From NCBI RefSeq assembly GCF_900200035.1, contig NZ_FZTC01000045.1, positions 85,527 to 149,526 of the forward strand: DNA of 64,000 nt. The letters run 5' to 3'. Origin of the DNA: Klebsiella grimontii. Lineage in GTDB: Bacteria > Pseudomonadota > Gammaproteobacteria > Enterobacterales > Enterobacteriaceae. A program made the translations under genes and the position numbers. The notes beneath the pieces were generated by a model. The model searched no databases. It was not told where the DNA came from and was given only the letters and a program-made list of their open reading frames with translations. Positions 29,977-48,532 of the stretch are shown in pieces. Each line of letters opens with the position of its first letter. Position 1 is the first letter of the stretch.

Positions 29977-31944
29977 CTAGCTATTGGTTAATACATGCTG
30001 GTACTTATGCAGCATCTCCACCAGCCTTCGCACCGGCTCGGTCACCTGCGGAGAGGCTTCCCAGAGCTGTAATTTTTGCTGGTAGATATCCAGCTCATCA
30101 AGCAGGCGGGCAAAATAGTAGCGGCGCTTATCATCGCTGCTGGCGGAAATGACGCGATCCGCCGTACGACGCAGCTGCCGGTGAAATACCGACAGGTCGT
30201 CATTTATCGGTACTGGCGCGTCGCGCAGGCGCTGATGGGCAATAATCAGGGTCAGCGCCAAACGAAAGCGCGCGATATCGCCGGGGAATTTATTCAGCAA
30301 CAAAAAGAGCTGACGATACAGGGCCGGCAAATGGTTTTCTTTGCGTCGCGCCGTATTGGTGGTCAGCGATGATACCGCCGCCGAGACAAACTGGTTGAGC
30401 AACACGCGACCGGTGCGAGCCCGAGAGTTATCGCGAACCAGTAAGATCACCATCAGCGCGAGGAAACACCCCACGATCTGGCCTAAGGCGCTATCCAGAA
30501 ATTGGTTGAATTGAAACTTCATCGGATTATCCAGCACCAGAATATTAATGGTGCTGGCCAGCGCCCCCAGCGAACCCAGCCGCCGCTTTTGCACCTCGAT
30601 ACCGATAAAAAATGCCATCACCGCCAGGCTGATGCACAGCAGCAGCATGCTTTGCTGCGTCGCGGGCATAATCACGAGGAAAAACAGCGCCCCCAGCGGT
30701 AATGCCGCCAGCGTGCCGTAGAGGAAATCGATAGCCACCATTCGCGGATTAGGTAAACGCATCGCTAAGGCCGTAACAACCGCGATCATCACCATCGCCC
30801 CGCTCCCTGAAGTCCAGCCGGTCCACAGCCAGAACAGCGTACCGAGGATACAGGAGATAGACGTACGCCAAAAGTTGACCATCGCATGGTGTCGCTCGGC
30901 GGATTCCGCCTTCACCACCACTTCGCCTTGCAGCACTTCCGCTTCAATACGGCTGATTTTGGTATTGCCGACCACGCCCCGCTTCAAAAGCAGATAGCGC
31001 GTCGCGGCCCCGACCCAGCTGTAGATCGTCACCGGCGTATTGTGCTCTCCCTTCCAGGTCAAAAAGCGGCGCATCCGCTTTAACTGGCGGTGCACGTCCT
31101 GCACGGTCTCAACCGGTTCAGCGAACAGCTCGCGATAGTCATCGGTGACCATCTCAGGCCGGGTATTCTGAATCAAATAGGTTTCACAGGCTTGGGTAAT
31201 TAAGGTCAGAGAGAGGGTATTGATCGCCTTCAGCCGCTGGTTCACTTTTGCCCAGCGCGAAGACTCCATAATTAAGTTTCCGCGCATCCCTTCCAGTCCG
31301 TTGGTACGGCGAACCAGCGCGCTCCAGGCCTTATCGACTTCATCTTTATCGGCATACGCCACGCAAAGCTGCATCAGGCGGTATTGATCGATCAGCAGGT
31401 TATCCAGCTCAAGGTCGATCTCTTTTTTAATCGAACGCGGCGAAAATAGCAGGTCGGCCACGATGGCGCTGACGATACCAACAACAATTTCACTGCACCG
31501 TTCGACGGCGAACTGCGGCGCCAGCATCGGCTCTTCGTGGATAGTGATAATAATGATAAGCGCGGTATAGCCCGCCAGGCCCCAGGCATAGGAGTTCTCA
31601 ACCCGCACCAGCGAGGAGATCCAGGTACAGAACCCTGCCCACAGGCAGCAGACCAGCACCATCAGCAGCGGGGCGCGAATCATCAGGATGATAATCGCCA
31701 GCGCGGCGATACAGCCGATAAAGGTACCGACAATACGCAGCATCCCGCGATAGCGGATAGCCCCGGAGTAAGGCTCTCCGCCGGCGGCAAACGCCGGGCC
31801 GGCGGCCACGATGGCTGCGGTAAGCACCGCCCAGCGCGGTGTTTCCAGCTGAAAGTGAAAACCGACGAATAACGCCAGCACTACCGCACAGGCTAATTTA
31901 ACGGCAAAGCGGAGATGCCGGGGTTCGATGGTGAAAATCCCCAT
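29977..31944 (-). CDS. aaeB: p-Hydroxybenzoic acid efflux pump subunit AaeB
   Basis: Inner-membrane exporter for aromatic carboxylic acids, 655 residues, same length as E. coli. It has two sets of membrane helices (about 12-170 and 370-500) each followed by a soluble region, the FUSC/PET family plan. N-terminal [21 protein letters not shown] and central [32 protein letters not shown] are typical. It works with the periplasmic adaptor AaeA, whose gene ends 5 bases before aaeB starts. Confidence 0.96.
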   Translation of the reverse strand: MGIFTIEPRHLRFAVKLACAVVLALFVGFHFQLETPRWAVLTAAIVAAGPAFAAGGEPYSGAIRYRGMLRIVGTFIGCIAALAIIILMIRAPLLMVLVCCLWAGFCTWISSLVRVENSYAWGLAGYTALIIIITIHEEPMLAPQFAVERCSEIVVGIVSAIVADLLFSPRSIKKEIDLELDNLLIDQYRLMQLCVAYADKDEVDKAWSALVRRTNGLEGMRGNLIMESSRWAKVNQRLKAINTLSLTLITQACETYLIQNTRPEMVTDDYRELFAEPVETVQDVHRQLKRMRRFLTWKGEHNTPVTIYSWVGAATRYLLLKRGVVGNTKISRIEAEVLQGEVVVKAESAERHHAMVNFWRTSISCILGTLFWLWTGWTSGSGAMVMIAVVTALAMRLPNPRMVAIDFLYGTLAALPLGALFFLVIMPATQQSMLLLCISLAVMAFFIGIEVQKRRLGSLGALASTINILVLDNPMKFQFNQFLDSALGQIVGCFLALMVILLVRDNSRARTGRVLLNQFVSAAVSSLTTNTARRKENHLPALYRQLFLLLNKFPGDIARFRLALTLIIAHQRLRDAPVPINDDLSVFHRQLRRTADRVISASSDDKRRYYFARLLDELDIYQQKLQLWEASPQVTEPVRRLVEMLHKYQHVLTNS

Positions 31945-31949
31945 GGCGA

Positions 31950-32882
31950 TTAACCGAACTCACGCAGGCGCATCGCCAGTTTCTGGAAGAAACTTGTCCG
32001 GCTGGAATCGCGGTCGTCTTTACCGGTAATCACCACCGTCGCGGTCGTCCCCGCCGGCCAGAGGTTGCCCTGCTGCTGGTCAAGGTGAATACGTACCGGC
32101 ACCCGCTGCGCCAGGCGTACCCATTCAAGATTAGAATCAATAGAGGCCAGCCCTTTCGTATCGCTGCTGCTGCTGGCATTGGTGACCCCAGCAGCGATGC
32201 TGTCGACGGTGCCTTTAAGAGTTTGCACGCTTCCCAGCGGGGTAATTTCGGCGCGGAAGCCGGGGCGCACGCCCTCAAGCTTGGTCTCTTCCAGGTAGGC
32301 CATCACATAGAAGGTATTCTGCTTGACCAGCGCAACCGCGGTAGAACCGCGGGTGATAAACTCGCCGCTGTAGACGTTCAGGTTCGTCACCCAGCCGTCA
32401 GCCGGGGCGCGAATGACCGTGCGTTCAAGATCAAGCTTCGCCAGATCGCGACTCGCGGTCGCTTTTGCCAACTGATGCTCAACGGTTTGCAGAACGTTAT
32501 TCGCCTGGTCAATCTCCTCCCGGGACATGGCCTGGACGCCAAGGCGGTTACGACGGCCGGCTTCAACGCGCTTCTCCTGCGCCAGAGTCTGGTAATAGGA
32601 GACATCGGCTTCAGCCTCAGCTAAGGCTTTCTGGTAACGCGGCTGGTCAATGACGAACAAAACCTGGTCTTTCTTAACCAGTTGGTTATCCTTGATATTC
32701 ACCTGCGAAATCAGGCCGGAAACATCGGGAGCGATGGCCACAATATCCGCACTAAAGCGCGCATCGCGCGTCCAGGGCGAGGCGGTGTAATACACCCATG
32801 CGCGAAAAATCGCCACAAATGCCAGGATAACCAGTATCACAGTGATTGCGGTACGGAGGATATTTCTTGTTAGTGTTTTCAC
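31950..32882 (-). CDS. aaeA: p-Hydroxybenzoic acid efflux pump adaptor AaeA
   Basis: Membrane-fusion protein, 310 residues, with an N-terminal anchor ([21 protein letters not shown], split about 13-33), a biotinyl-lipoyl-like domain ([16 protein letters not shown] ... [11 protein letters not shown]), a helical hairpin (about 85-150) and a beta-barrel domain. GTG start with GAGGTAG upstream, as remembered for E. coli. Middle gene of aaeXAB. Confidence 0.95.
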   Translation of the reverse strand: MKTLTRNILRTAITVILVILAFVAIFRAWVYYTASPWTRDARFSADIVAIAPDVSGLISQVNIKDNQLVKKDQVLFVIDQPRYQKALAEAEADVSYYQTLAQEKRVEAGRRNRLGVQAMSREEIDQANNVLQTVEHQLAKATASRDLAKLDLERTVIRAPADGWVTNLNVYSGEFITRGSTAVALVKQNTFYVMAYLEETKLEGVRPGFRAEITPLGSVQTLKGTVDSIAAGVTNASSSSDTKGLASIDSNLEWVRLAQRVPVRIHLDQQQGNLWPAGTTATVVITGKDDRDSSRTSFFQKLAMRLREFG

Positions 32883-32889
32883 ATCTACC

Positions 32890-33093
32890 TCAAACGAACA
32901 AACGCGATATCAGATAAAACAGGCAGCAATAGAGCGCGGTATTAAACAGTGCCGGATGCCAGACAAAATCATAGATGCCGGTCGGAACCAGCAGGCGGTG
33001 CACCAGCCAAAAGATGGCTAGCGACAATAGCAACTCAAAGAAGATCGGCGGAAACGACAAGCCGAAAATCACAATGACAGGAAACAGACTCAT
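32890..33093 (-). CDS. aaeX: AaeX, small membrane protein (DUF1656)
   Basis: 67 residues with two hydrophobic helices ([26 protein letters not shown] in part, and [17 protein letters not shown]). Function is unknown, but the gene always precedes aaeAB and is needed with it in none of the reported assays. Starts divergently from aaeR; aaeA begins 7 bases after its stop. Confidence 0.92.
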
Positions 33094-33183
33094 GATGACC
33101 TTGATAAGAAGCGTACAGGTGATATGCGCGATGCGTTTATTATTAAGCTAACTATATAGTAACGTAACAATTGCGGTCTTATC

Positions 33184-33206
33184 TATAATGTGTGATCTAA
33201 ATCACT
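33184..33206 (+). promoter_or_regulatory. aaeR promoter -10 with overlapping CRP-like site
   Basis: TATAAT at 33184-33189, then TGTGA-TCTAAA-TCACT at 33191-33206, nine of ten matches to the CRP consensus with a symmetric core. The site would sit on the transcription start of a roughly 30-base leader, suggesting that CRP limits aaeR. Inferred from sequence. Confidence 0.55.
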
Positions 33207-33224
33207 TTTAAGCCAGAGTGAATA

Positions 33225-34154
33225 ATGGAACGATTAAAACGCATGTCCGTATTTGCCAGAGTGGTGGAATTAGGTTCCTTTACCGCCGCGGCCCGCCAGC
33301 TCCAGATGAGCGTTTCTTCCATCAGCCAGACGGTAGCTAAACTGGAAGATGAGCTGCAGGTTAAGCTACTCAACCGCAGTACGCGCAGTCTTGGCTTAAC
33401 CGAAGCGGGAAAAATATATTATCAAGGCTGTCGGCGGATGCTGTTCGAAGTCCAGGATGTCCATGAACAGCTATACGCGTTTAACAATACGCCCATCGGT
33501 ACGCTGCGCATCGGCTGTTCTTCAACTATGGCACAGAATGTCCTGGCTCGCATAACGGCCGATATGCTCAAAGAGCACCCGGGGCTCTCCATCAACCTGG
33601 TCACCGGCATCCCGGCGCCGGACCTGATCGCGGACGGTCTGGACGTGGTGATTCGCGTGGGAGCGCTGCAGGACTCCAGCCTCTTTTCCCGCCGTCTGGG
33701 CTCTATGCCAATGGTGCTCTGCGCGGCGAAAAGCTATCTCCAGCACGCCGGATGTCCGGAAAAGCCGGCGGATCTCGCCAGCCACTCCTGGCTGGAATAC
33801 AGCGTCCGGCCGGATAACGAATTTGAAATCATCGCCCCGGAAGGCATTTCAACCAAGCTGATCCCTCAGGGCAGATTCGTCACTAACGATCCGATGACGC
33901 TGGTGCGCTGGCTAACGGCAGGCGTCGGCGTGGCTTACGTTCCGCTGATGTGGGCGATCGAAGAGATCAACCGCGGCGAACTGGAGATCCTGCTGCCGAG
34001 CTACCAGTCCGATCCGCGCCCGGTGTACGCGCTATATACCGAGAAAGATAAGCTGCCCCTGAAGGTACAGGTATGCATTAATTATCTGACTGAGTATTTC
34101 GTCGGGGTGGCAAATATTTACCAGGGTATGCGCGGTCGGGGGATAGCCCGCTAG
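33225..34154 (+). CDS. aaeR: LysR-type regulator AaeR
   Basis: 309-residue activator of aaeXAB that responds to aromatic carboxylates. N-terminal HTH (FTAAARQLQMSVSSISQTVAKLE, about 19-41) and C-terminal periplasmic-binding-like effector domain (SSTMAQNVLARI onward). Length equals E. coli AaeR. It is transcribed away from aaeX with 131 bp between, the usual LTTR divergent layout. Its stop TAG shares the palindrome CTAG with the stop of the convergent neighbour. Confidence 0.96.
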   Translation: MERLKRMSVFARVVELGSFTAAARQLQMSVSSISQTVAKLEDELQVKLLNRSTRSLGLTEAGKIYYQGCRRMLFEVQDVHEQLYAFNNTPIGTLRIGCSSTMAQNVLARITADMLKEHPGLSINLVTGIPAPDLIADGLDVVIRVGALQDSSLFSRRLGSMPMVLCAAKSYLQHAGCPEKPADLASHSWLEYSVRPDNEFEIIAPEGISTKLIPQGRFVTNDPMTLVRWLTAGVGVAYVPLMWAIEEINRGELEILLPSYQSDPRPVYALYTEKDKLPLKVQVCINYLTEYFVGVANIYQGMRGRGIAR

Positions 34155-34897
34155 CGGCCAGAGCCTGCGAAAAAGGGTAATAACGTATTATCAGGCCCGG
34201 CATCGGAAATGATCTGCGTCACGTCGCGGAGATTGCCGATGCGCACCTCGCCGGAGCGATGAAATTTGCTTTTGTCGATTAACAATAGCGACTGTGCCGC
34301 CCGTTTCAGCAGCAGCGATTTGTAAGCGGCATTATTGGCGCTGGAATCCCAGAGCACGCCGTCGTTATCGATCCCCTCGCAGGAAAAAATGAATAGATCG
34401 ATCTCCAGCGATTTGACCTGCGATAACAGCGCAGGGTTAACGTAATAGCCATATTGACGCTGAAGCTGACCACCGGCGCTGATCAGTTGGATCCGCTCAC
34501 GGCGGCCCAGCTCTACGCAGACCGGATGGCTGTTGGTAAACACTGTCAGGTTACTATTCGGTAGCTGACGCGCCAGAAACCAGCAGGTTGAGCTGGCATC
34601 CAGCGCGATCGTCATGCCTTCATCAATCCACGCCAGCGCGGTACGGGCAATATCAGATTTATGGGCATAATGGCTTTTCACGCGGCGATGAAACGGCTTC
34701 TCGCCGTTGTGATTATCGCGCAGGAGAACGCGCGCCTGTCCGTGGCTACGCTGGATACTCCCCTGTTTCTGCAGCTCGCTCAAATCGCGACGAACGGTCT
34801 CGATGCTGACCTGCAGAAGCTGGGATAACGCTTCAGTAGTTAGGGTGTGGTGCTGACTGAGTAACTCGACTATCTGCTGCTGACGCGCGGCTTTCAT
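34151..34897 (-). CDS. DeoR-family regulator, close paralogue of FucR
   Basis: 248 residues. The sequence follows remembered E. coli FucR along its whole length: MKAARQQQIVELL, TTEALSQLLQVSIETVRRDL (HTH about 19-38), KSHYAHKSDIARTALAWI, ALDASSTCWFLARQLP, FTNSHPVCVELGRRERIQL, FIFSCEGID and LLIDKSKFHRSGE. FucR senses fuculose 1-phosphate; no fucose gene is adjacent here, so the effector and targets are unknown. It could be a displaced fucR or a second copy. Start at MKAARQ is by homology. It is convergent with aaeR, overlapping by 4 bases at CTAG. Confidence 0.82.
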   Translation of the reverse strand: MKAARQQQIVELLSQHHTLTTEALSQLLQVSIETVRRDLSELQKQGSIQRSHGQARVLLRDNHNGEKPFHRRVKSHYAHKSDIARTALAWIDEGMTIALDASSTCWFLARQLPNSNLTVFTNSHPVCVELGRRERIQLISAGGQLQRQYGYYVNPALLSQVKSLEIDLFIFSCEGIDNDGVLWDSSANNAAYKSLLLKRAAQSLLLIDKSKFHRSGEVRIGNLRDVTQIISDAGPDNTLLPFFAGSGR

Positions 34898-34955
34898 CGC
34901 GACCCCGCGGAGGTGATGTGCGCTTTCGCCGCGAGCGAAAGCGCATTGAGAGGTA

Positions 34956-40287
<5,332 letters not shown>

Positions 40288-40365
40288 GCATCTCTCCTTG
40301 TCAGCCTGTTACGCGTCATCCTTTCGCCCGCCTCTTTATCCCGACATCAGCAAGCAAACGGATGA

Positions 40366-41835
40366 TTACATCATTACGACATCAAACTGCTCTTGATTAT
40401 AGAGCGGTTCAATTTGTACTTTGACCTGCTTACCGACAAAGATCTCGACTTCTGCCAGCGCGTGCGACTCTTCCCCTTTCAGCGTTTCCGCTACCGCAGG
40501 AGAAGCATAGACCAGGAATCGGTCGGAATCGTAGGCGTGATGCACGCGCACGATTTCGCGCATGATTTCATAGCACACCGTTTCCACCGTTTTCACCGTA
40601 CCGCGCCCGTGGCAGGTAGGACACTCATTACACAGCACGTGCTCCACGCTTTCACGAGTGCGCTTGCGGGTCATCTCTACCAGTCCAAGCTGGGAGAAGC
40701 CGTTAATGCTGGTTTTAACCCGGTCTTTGCTCAGCGCCTGCTCAAGAGAGTGCAGCACCCGGCGACGGTGATCTTCATTGTTCATATCAATGAAATCAAT
40801 GATGATAATCCCGCCGAGATTGCGCAGCCGTAGCTGACGAGCAATCGCCTGGGTCGCCTCAATATTGGTATTAAAGATAGTATCGTCAAGATTACGGTGA
40901 CCGACGAATGCGCCGGTGTTGATATCAACGGTGGTCATCGCTTCCGTTTGATCAATGATCAGATAACCGCCTGATTTCAGCTCAACTTTACGCTCCAGCG
41001 CGCGCTGAATTTCGTTTTCCACGTCGAAAAGATCGAAAATCGGCTGGCGGCCGCTGTAGTGCTCCAGCTTGCTGGTCATCTCCGGAATATATTCGGCGGT
41101 AAACTCAAGCAGCGATTCGTAGGTCAGACGGGAGTCCACGCGAATACGGTCAAGATGCGCATCGGCGAAATCACGCAGCACGCGCTGCGCCAGCGCCAGC
41201 TCACCGTACATTTGATAACGCGTCTGCTGGCGCTTTTTGCGCTCCATCACTTTTGTCCAGACGCGCTTGAGATAGGCGGCATCTGCGGCCATCTCCTGCT
41301 CATGAACGCCTTCCGCCGCGGTACGGATAATGAATCCGCCCTGTTCGTCACAGTATTCAGAGACCACTTTTTTCAGGCGTTCGCGTTCCGCTTCGCTTTC
41401 AATACGCTGAGAGACGCCGACGTGCGAAGCCCCGGGCATAAAGACCAGATAGCGAGAAGGAATGGTGATATCGGTGGTCAGGCGGGCGCCTTTGGTGCCG
41501 AGAGGATCTTTCACCACCTGCACCATTAAATCCTGCCCCTGACGCACCAGCTCGGAGATATCGCGGACGGCGAACTGCTTTTGCTCTTCGCCCGCCACGC
41601 ACTCGGTATGCGGCATAATATCGGAAGCGTGCAGAAACGCGGCCTTATCCAGGCCAATATCTACAAAAGCCGCCTGCATTCCCGGCAGCACCCGACTGAC
41701 ACGACCCTTGTAGATATTGCCTACTATTCCGCGTCGCGCTTCACGCTCAATATGAATTTCCTGAAGAATACCGCCATCAATGTAAGCGACGCGCGTTTCT
41801 GATGGCGTTACGTTAACTAATAGTTCAGCAGTCAT
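40366..41835 (-). CDS. rng: Ribonuclease G
   Basis: 489-residue endoribonuclease that matures the 5' end of 16S rRNA and decays some mRNAs. It has an S1 domain (about 38-128), RNase H-like and DNase I-like catalytic domains with the metal-binding DFIDMNNEDHRRRV segment (Asp near 304 and 346-347), and the zinc-link CNECPTCHGRGTV. It lacks the long C-terminal degradosome scaffold of RNase E. Two bases separate maf from rng. Confidence 0.97.
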   Translation of the reverse strand: MTAELLVNVTPSETRVAYIDGGILQEIHIEREARRGIVGNIYKGRVSRVLPGMQAAFVDIGLDKAAFLHASDIMPHTECVAGEEQKQFAVRDISELVRQGQDLMVQVVKDPLGTKGARLTTDITIPSRYLVFMPGASHVGVSQRIESEAERERLKKVVSEYCDEQGGFIIRTAAEGVHEQEMAADAAYLKRVWTKVMERKKRQQTRYQMYGELALAQRVLRDFADAHLDRIRVDSRLTYESLLEFTAEYIPEMTSKLEHYSGRQPIFDLFDVENEIQRALERKVELKSGGYLIIDQTEAMTTVDINTGAFVGHRNLDDTIFNTNIEATQAIARQLRLRNLGGIIIIDFIDMNNEDHRRRVLHSLEQALSKDRVKTSINGFSQLGLVEMTRKRTRESVEHVLCNECPTCHGRGTVKTVETVCYEIMREIVRVHHAYDSDRFLVYASPAVAETLKGEESHALAEVEIFVGKQVKVQIEPLYNQEQFDVVMM

Positions 41836-41837
41836 CT

Positions 41838-42419
41838 TTATCCCTTTTCTTCACGCAGTGAGTTAAAGTTACTTAGCAACTCATACGTTTCCACTAGCGG
41901 TAAGCCAACTACGGCGTGATAGCTGCCATTTATCTTCCTGACGAAACAGCCACCCAACCCCTGAATACCGTATGCACCTGCTTTATCTAACGGTTCGCCG
42001 CTGGCGACATAATCGGCGATATCCTGTACTGAGAGCACGCGGAAAGTAACCTCCGTGACCACCAGGCAATCCAGCGTCTGCTGCTTATCGGCCAGCGCCA
42101 CGGCGGTCATCACCTGATGGGTTTTCCCGGAAAGCATGCGCAACATTTCTGCGGCGTGCCCGGCATCGCGCGGTTTTTCCAGCACGTCACCGTTCAGGAT
42201 GACAATGGTATCCGCGCCCAAAACGGGCAGATCGAGCGGTGCCAGCGCGACGCCAGCCTGCGCCTTTTCGCGCGCCAGACGGACCACATACTGCTGAGCA
42301 CTCTCCTGCGGGCGGCGCAGTTCCTCAATACCGGGAACCACGCGCTCAAAAGCGAGGCCAAGCTGAGTCAGCAGTTCCTGCCGACGCGGAGAACCTGAAG
42401 CAAGATACAGAGTCGTCAT
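41838..42419 (-). CDS. Maf-type nucleoside triphosphate pyrophosphatase (YhdE)
   Basis: 193 residues. Hydrolyses dTTP, UTP and modified pyrimidine nucleotides in E. coli YhdE. Motifs: [14 protein letters not shown] (phosphate-binding SxxR, about 4-17), [16 protein letters not shown] (catalytic Asp about 69-70) and [14 protein letters not shown]. coli has a longer C-terminal tail. Start MTTLYLAS is by homology. Its position between mreD and rng is the conserved mre-maf-rng order. Confidence 0.93.
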   Translation of the reverse strand: MTTLYLASGSPRRQELLTQLGLAFERVVPGIEELRRPQESAQQYVVRLAREKAQAGVALAPLDLPVLGADTIVILNGDVLEKPRDAGHAAEMLRMLSGKTHQVMTAVALADKQQTLDCLVVTEVTFRVLSVQDIADYVASGEPLDKAGAYGIQGLGGCFVRKINGSYHAVVGLPLVETYELLSNFNSLREEKG

Positions 42420-42426
42420 ATCAACC

Positions 42427-43901
<1,475 letters not shown>

Positions 43902-43971
43902 AGGCTATGCGTATTCTCGTGTCAGTTAAGATCGGGGCAGCCGTAGGCCAGCTACCCGGATCTCAGGCTGA

Positions 43972-45320
<1,349 letters not shown>

Positions 45321-47261
45321 TCAAACAGAGTATCTTTGCGAATATTTTTTCACATTTGTGTCAAGTGGCTGTGAGGCGGCAAAAAATTCCCCCTGACCGC
45401 CGGTAACACCGCATTGAGACAGCACCTGCCACTCGCTTCGGCTGAGCACGCCGGTTGCGAAAACCTGAACCGGCATTCCTTTACAGGCCTCAACCAGGCT
45501 CTGGACCAGCAGCTGATTTTCACTGCGTTTTTCTATATTGCGCGATAACCCCGAATGCAGCTTAATCACTTCAACGTCGAGCTGCTTGATCCAGCTAGTT
45601 CCAACCAGCGTCAGACCGGCCTGAACAACGGCGATCCGAATACCTAAAGCGTTAACCAACCGCATAACCGGCTGCAGGCGGCCGATATATTGACAAACAT
45701 CCGCCTCTGCAAGTTCAAAAATAATACGTCGACGGTGCGATTTTTCGCATTGCATCAAAGTATCGCGCAGCCAGCGCTGGAATCGGGGGCGGATTAAAGA
45801 CTCAACCGTCACTTGCAGCGCGAGGTTTTCTTCCGGCCAGAAGCCTAAAAACGGCAGCAGTCGCGTAATTTGCAGGCGGTCATACTCTTCCGCCAGGCCA
45901 AACTGCAGCACCATCGGCATATATTCCGCCGCAATCACCTCTTCCTTGCCATCATACAGACGGCACATTAGCTCGCGATGATGTACGCGACCGTCGCGAG
46001 TCACCGCCGGTTTCTGGTAAAGTCGCGGCCCGCCTCGGCTGAGCATCTGCTCGATAAGGGTACGCCAGCGCACGTTGCCACGCCCTTTCTCCGGCAGAGA
46101 GTCATCATAGACAGCCCAGCTATTGCTGCCCTGCAGCACCGCATTGCGCGTAGCCGCTTCCGCATGTTCCATCACCTGAGCCGCCGTTTGCCCGCTACGG
46201 AAAGCACAGATCCCGATATGCATCATATCGTCACGATCGAGAATGCGCGTCGGCGGCAGAGCGTCCATGGCTTTCAATAGCAACCCGGCAATGCTGTCCG
46301 CCTCTTTTAACGTACGATGCGGAAGCAAGACGGCAAAATCGCTGCGATGGTAGCGAGCCAGCAGCGCGCCAGGGTAACGCATGATGAAAGTGGAAAGCAT
46401 GTTGATCAGCGTAAAGTAATGCTCTTCGGTCGCCGCGCGCCCCCAGTTATCGCGAAGCAGGTCGAAATCCGGCAGGCGGATCATCATAACGATGCCGTAT
46501 GACCCCACCTTCTCCTGATCTTCAAGCAGCGTCGATAGCTGGTTATCAAAAAATAATCGGTTACTCAGCCCGGTTTTTGAATCCTGCGCGACATAGGAAC
46601 GAATCAGGGTATCCATGCGGCTTCGCTGATCGCTGGCGAACTGAAGTTCGGATAGCAGCATATCCAGCGCGCTACTGGTGTTCGCTGGCCACTCGTGTAC
46701 CGATCCGCGCACCTGCGGTCCACGTTCGCCATTAAGAATACGCGCAGTGCGAAGCTCCAGTAGCTCCTGGCCCGCCAGCTGGCGACGGATCCAGCGCACG
46801 GAGAAAAAGATAATCAGCACCATAAAACCAATGGCGATGGAAAGCGGCGCGGTGACGTGCAGTGAACGGAAGTAATTGGCCATGGGATCCAGGTATACCA
46901 GATGGATAGCCATACCTGGGTGTTTGAGCGACGGGACCGTGATAGCGCGAAACTGCTTGCTGCTGCCTAAAGGGCGATAGTTATCGGTGCGAGAATGGCT
47001 ATAGACCGACTTGCCATTGAGCTGAAAATCAACGCGCACCGCTTCGACCGGCGTCATCAGTTCATCCATCTGCGGTTCAATCTGGTCAAAGGACATAGAG
47101 ACCAGACGGTTATCCAGCATCGTCGCCACCGCCTGAACGCGGTTAGTCATTTTTAGCTGAATGCCGTTATAAAAACTCAGCGAAGCGCCAATCAGCGTGA
47201 CAAAGATCGTCAGGCCGGTGAGCAACGTGACAAAAGCTGAGAATTTCGTCGTTAATCGCAT
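45321..47261 (-). CDS. csrD: CsrD, RNase E-dependent decay factor for CsrB/C
   Basis: 646-residue membrane regulator, same length as E. coli. Two transmembrane helices (about 10-30 and 135-157) flank a periplasmic-type sensor region and are followed by degenerate GGDEF (HRSDF in place of GGDEF, about residue 304) and degenerate EAL (ELM in HHRELMCRL) domains. The loss of both catalytic signatures agrees with CsrD having no cyclic-di-GMP enzymatic activity; it targets CsrB and CsrC sRNAs for decay. Confidence 0.96.
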   Translation of the reverse strand: MRLTTKFSAFVTLLTGLTIFVTLIGASLSFYNGIQLKMTNRVQAVATMLDNRLVSMSFDQIEPQMDELMTPVEAVRVDFQLNGKSVYSHSRTDNYRPLGSSKQFRAITVPSLKHPGMAIHLVYLDPMANYFRSLHVTAPLSIAIGFMVLIIFFSVRWIRRQLAGQELLELRTARILNGERGPQVRGSVHEWPANTSSALDMLLSELQFASDQRSRMDTLIRSYVAQDSKTGLSNRLFFDNQLSTLLEDQEKVGSYGIVMMIRLPDFDLLRDNWGRAATEEHYFTLINMLSTFIMRYPGALLARYHRSDFAVLLPHRTLKEADSIAGLLLKAMDALPPTRILDRDDMMHIGICAFRSGQTAAQVMEHAEAATRNAVLQGSNSWAVYDDSLPEKGRGNVRWRTLIEQMLSRGGPRLYQKPAVTRDGRVHHRELMCRLYDGKEEVIAAEYMPMVLQFGLAEEYDRLQITRLLPFLGFWPEENLALQVTVESLIRPRFQRWLRDTLMQCEKSHRRRIIFELAEADVCQYIGRLQPVMRLVNALGIRIAVVQAGLTLVGTSWIKQLDVEVIKLHSGLSRNIEKRSENQLLVQSLVEACKGMPVQVFATGVLSRSEWQVLSQCGVTGGQGEFFAASQPLDTNVKKYSQRYSV

Positions 47262-47480
47262 CCCTGTGTTAACTCCGCGTGTGAATGACTACCCGATAAA
47301 CATCCGGGCTCCTGTGCTGGCGCCTAAACTAAAGTAAGCACTAACTTTCTAAAGAGCGACGCATACTATCAAAGCTGGCGCATCTGGCAATTTATTGCGT
47401 TACGTCGGTGTAATAATGCCGTTAGCGAGTATAGTCTGCAGAAAAAATTTTCCAATCATCCAACCTATGAGGACCGGCGC

Positions 47481-48455
47481 ATGCAGGCTTTAATCTTAGA
47501 ACAGCAGGATGGCAAAACTCTCTCTTCGGTGCAAACCATTGACGCCAGCCAGCTGCCACAGGGCGATGTGACAGTGGATGTCCAATGGTCCAGCCTCAAC
47601 TATAAAGATGCGCTGGCTATCACCGGGAAAGGAAAAATTATCCGCAACTTTCCGATGATTCCTGGCATCGATTTTGCCGGTTTTGTCCACAGCAGCGAAG
47701 ATCCTCGCTTCCACGCCGGCCAGCAGGTGCTGCTGACCGGATGGGGCGTGGGGGAAAACCACTGGGGCGGTCTGGCGGAGCGCGCTCGCGTTAAAGGCGA
47801 CTGGCTGGTGGCGATGCCTCAAGGCCTGGATGGACGTAAAGCCATGGTGATTGGTACCGCGGGTTTCACCGCGATGCTGTGCGTGATGGCGCTGGAAGAC
47901 GCCGGGATCCGTCCTGAAGACGGCGAAGTGGTGGTCACCGGGGCCAGCGGCGGTGTCGGCAGCACCGCGGTCGCTTTGCTGCATCATCTCGGGTACAAGG
48001 TGGCGGCGGTTTCCGGGCGCGAAAGCACGCATGAATATCTTAAAAACCTCGGCGCTCAGCGCATTCTTAGCCGCGATGAGTTCGCCGAAACCCGGCCGCT
48101 GGAAAAACAGCTGTGGGCCGGTGCCGTTGACACCGTTGGCGATAAAGTGCTGGCAAAAGTACTGGCGCAGATGAACTACGGCGGCTGCGTCGCCGCCTGC
48201 GGTCTGGCAGGCGGCTTTGCTCTGCCCACTACCGTGATGCCCTTTATTCTGCGTAACGTGCGCCTGCAGGGCGTTGACTCGGTGATGACCCCTCCCGCGC
48301 GCCGGGCCGAGGCCTGGCAGCGGCTGGTTCGCGATCTCCCGGAATCTTTCTACGCGCAAAGCGCAACGGAAATCACCCTCGCGGAAGCCCCTGCGTTTGC
48401 CGATAAGATCATGAGCAATAAAATTCAGGGCCGCACGCTGGTCAAAATCGCCTAA
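47481..48455 (+). CDS. acuI: Acrylyl-CoA reductase AcuI
   Basis: 324-residue zinc-independent medium-chain dehydrogenase/reductase (YhdH) that reduces acryloyl-CoA with NADPH. GroES-like N-terminal domain with DVQWSSLNYKDALAITG, then Rossmann domain with VVTGASGGVGSTAVALL (about 152-168). No Cys-His zinc set is seen. RBS AGGA seven to eight bases before the ATG. Stands alone, divergent from csrD. Confidence 0.95.
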   Translation: MQALILEQQDGKTLSSVQTIDASQLPQGDVTVDVQWSSLNYKDALAITGKGKIIRNFPMIPGIDFAGFVHSSEDPRFHAGQQVLLTGWGVGENHWGGLAERARVKGDWLVAMPQGLDGRKAMVIGTAGFTAMLCVMALEDAGIRPEDGEVVVTGASGGVGSTAVALLHHLGYKVAAVSGRESTHEYLKNLGAQRILSRDEFAETRPLEKQLWAGAVDTVGDKVLAKVLAQMNYGGCVAACGLAGGFALPTTVMPFILRNVRLQGVDSVMTPPARRAEAWQRLVRDLPESFYAQSATEITLAEAPAFADKIMSNKIQGRTLVKIA

Positions 48456-48532
48456 TCTGCAATTTTTCGTGACATATTCGCAATAACGCTGCGCCTCCGC
48501 CATGCTAAGAAAAACGCATGACGGAGGATGCC

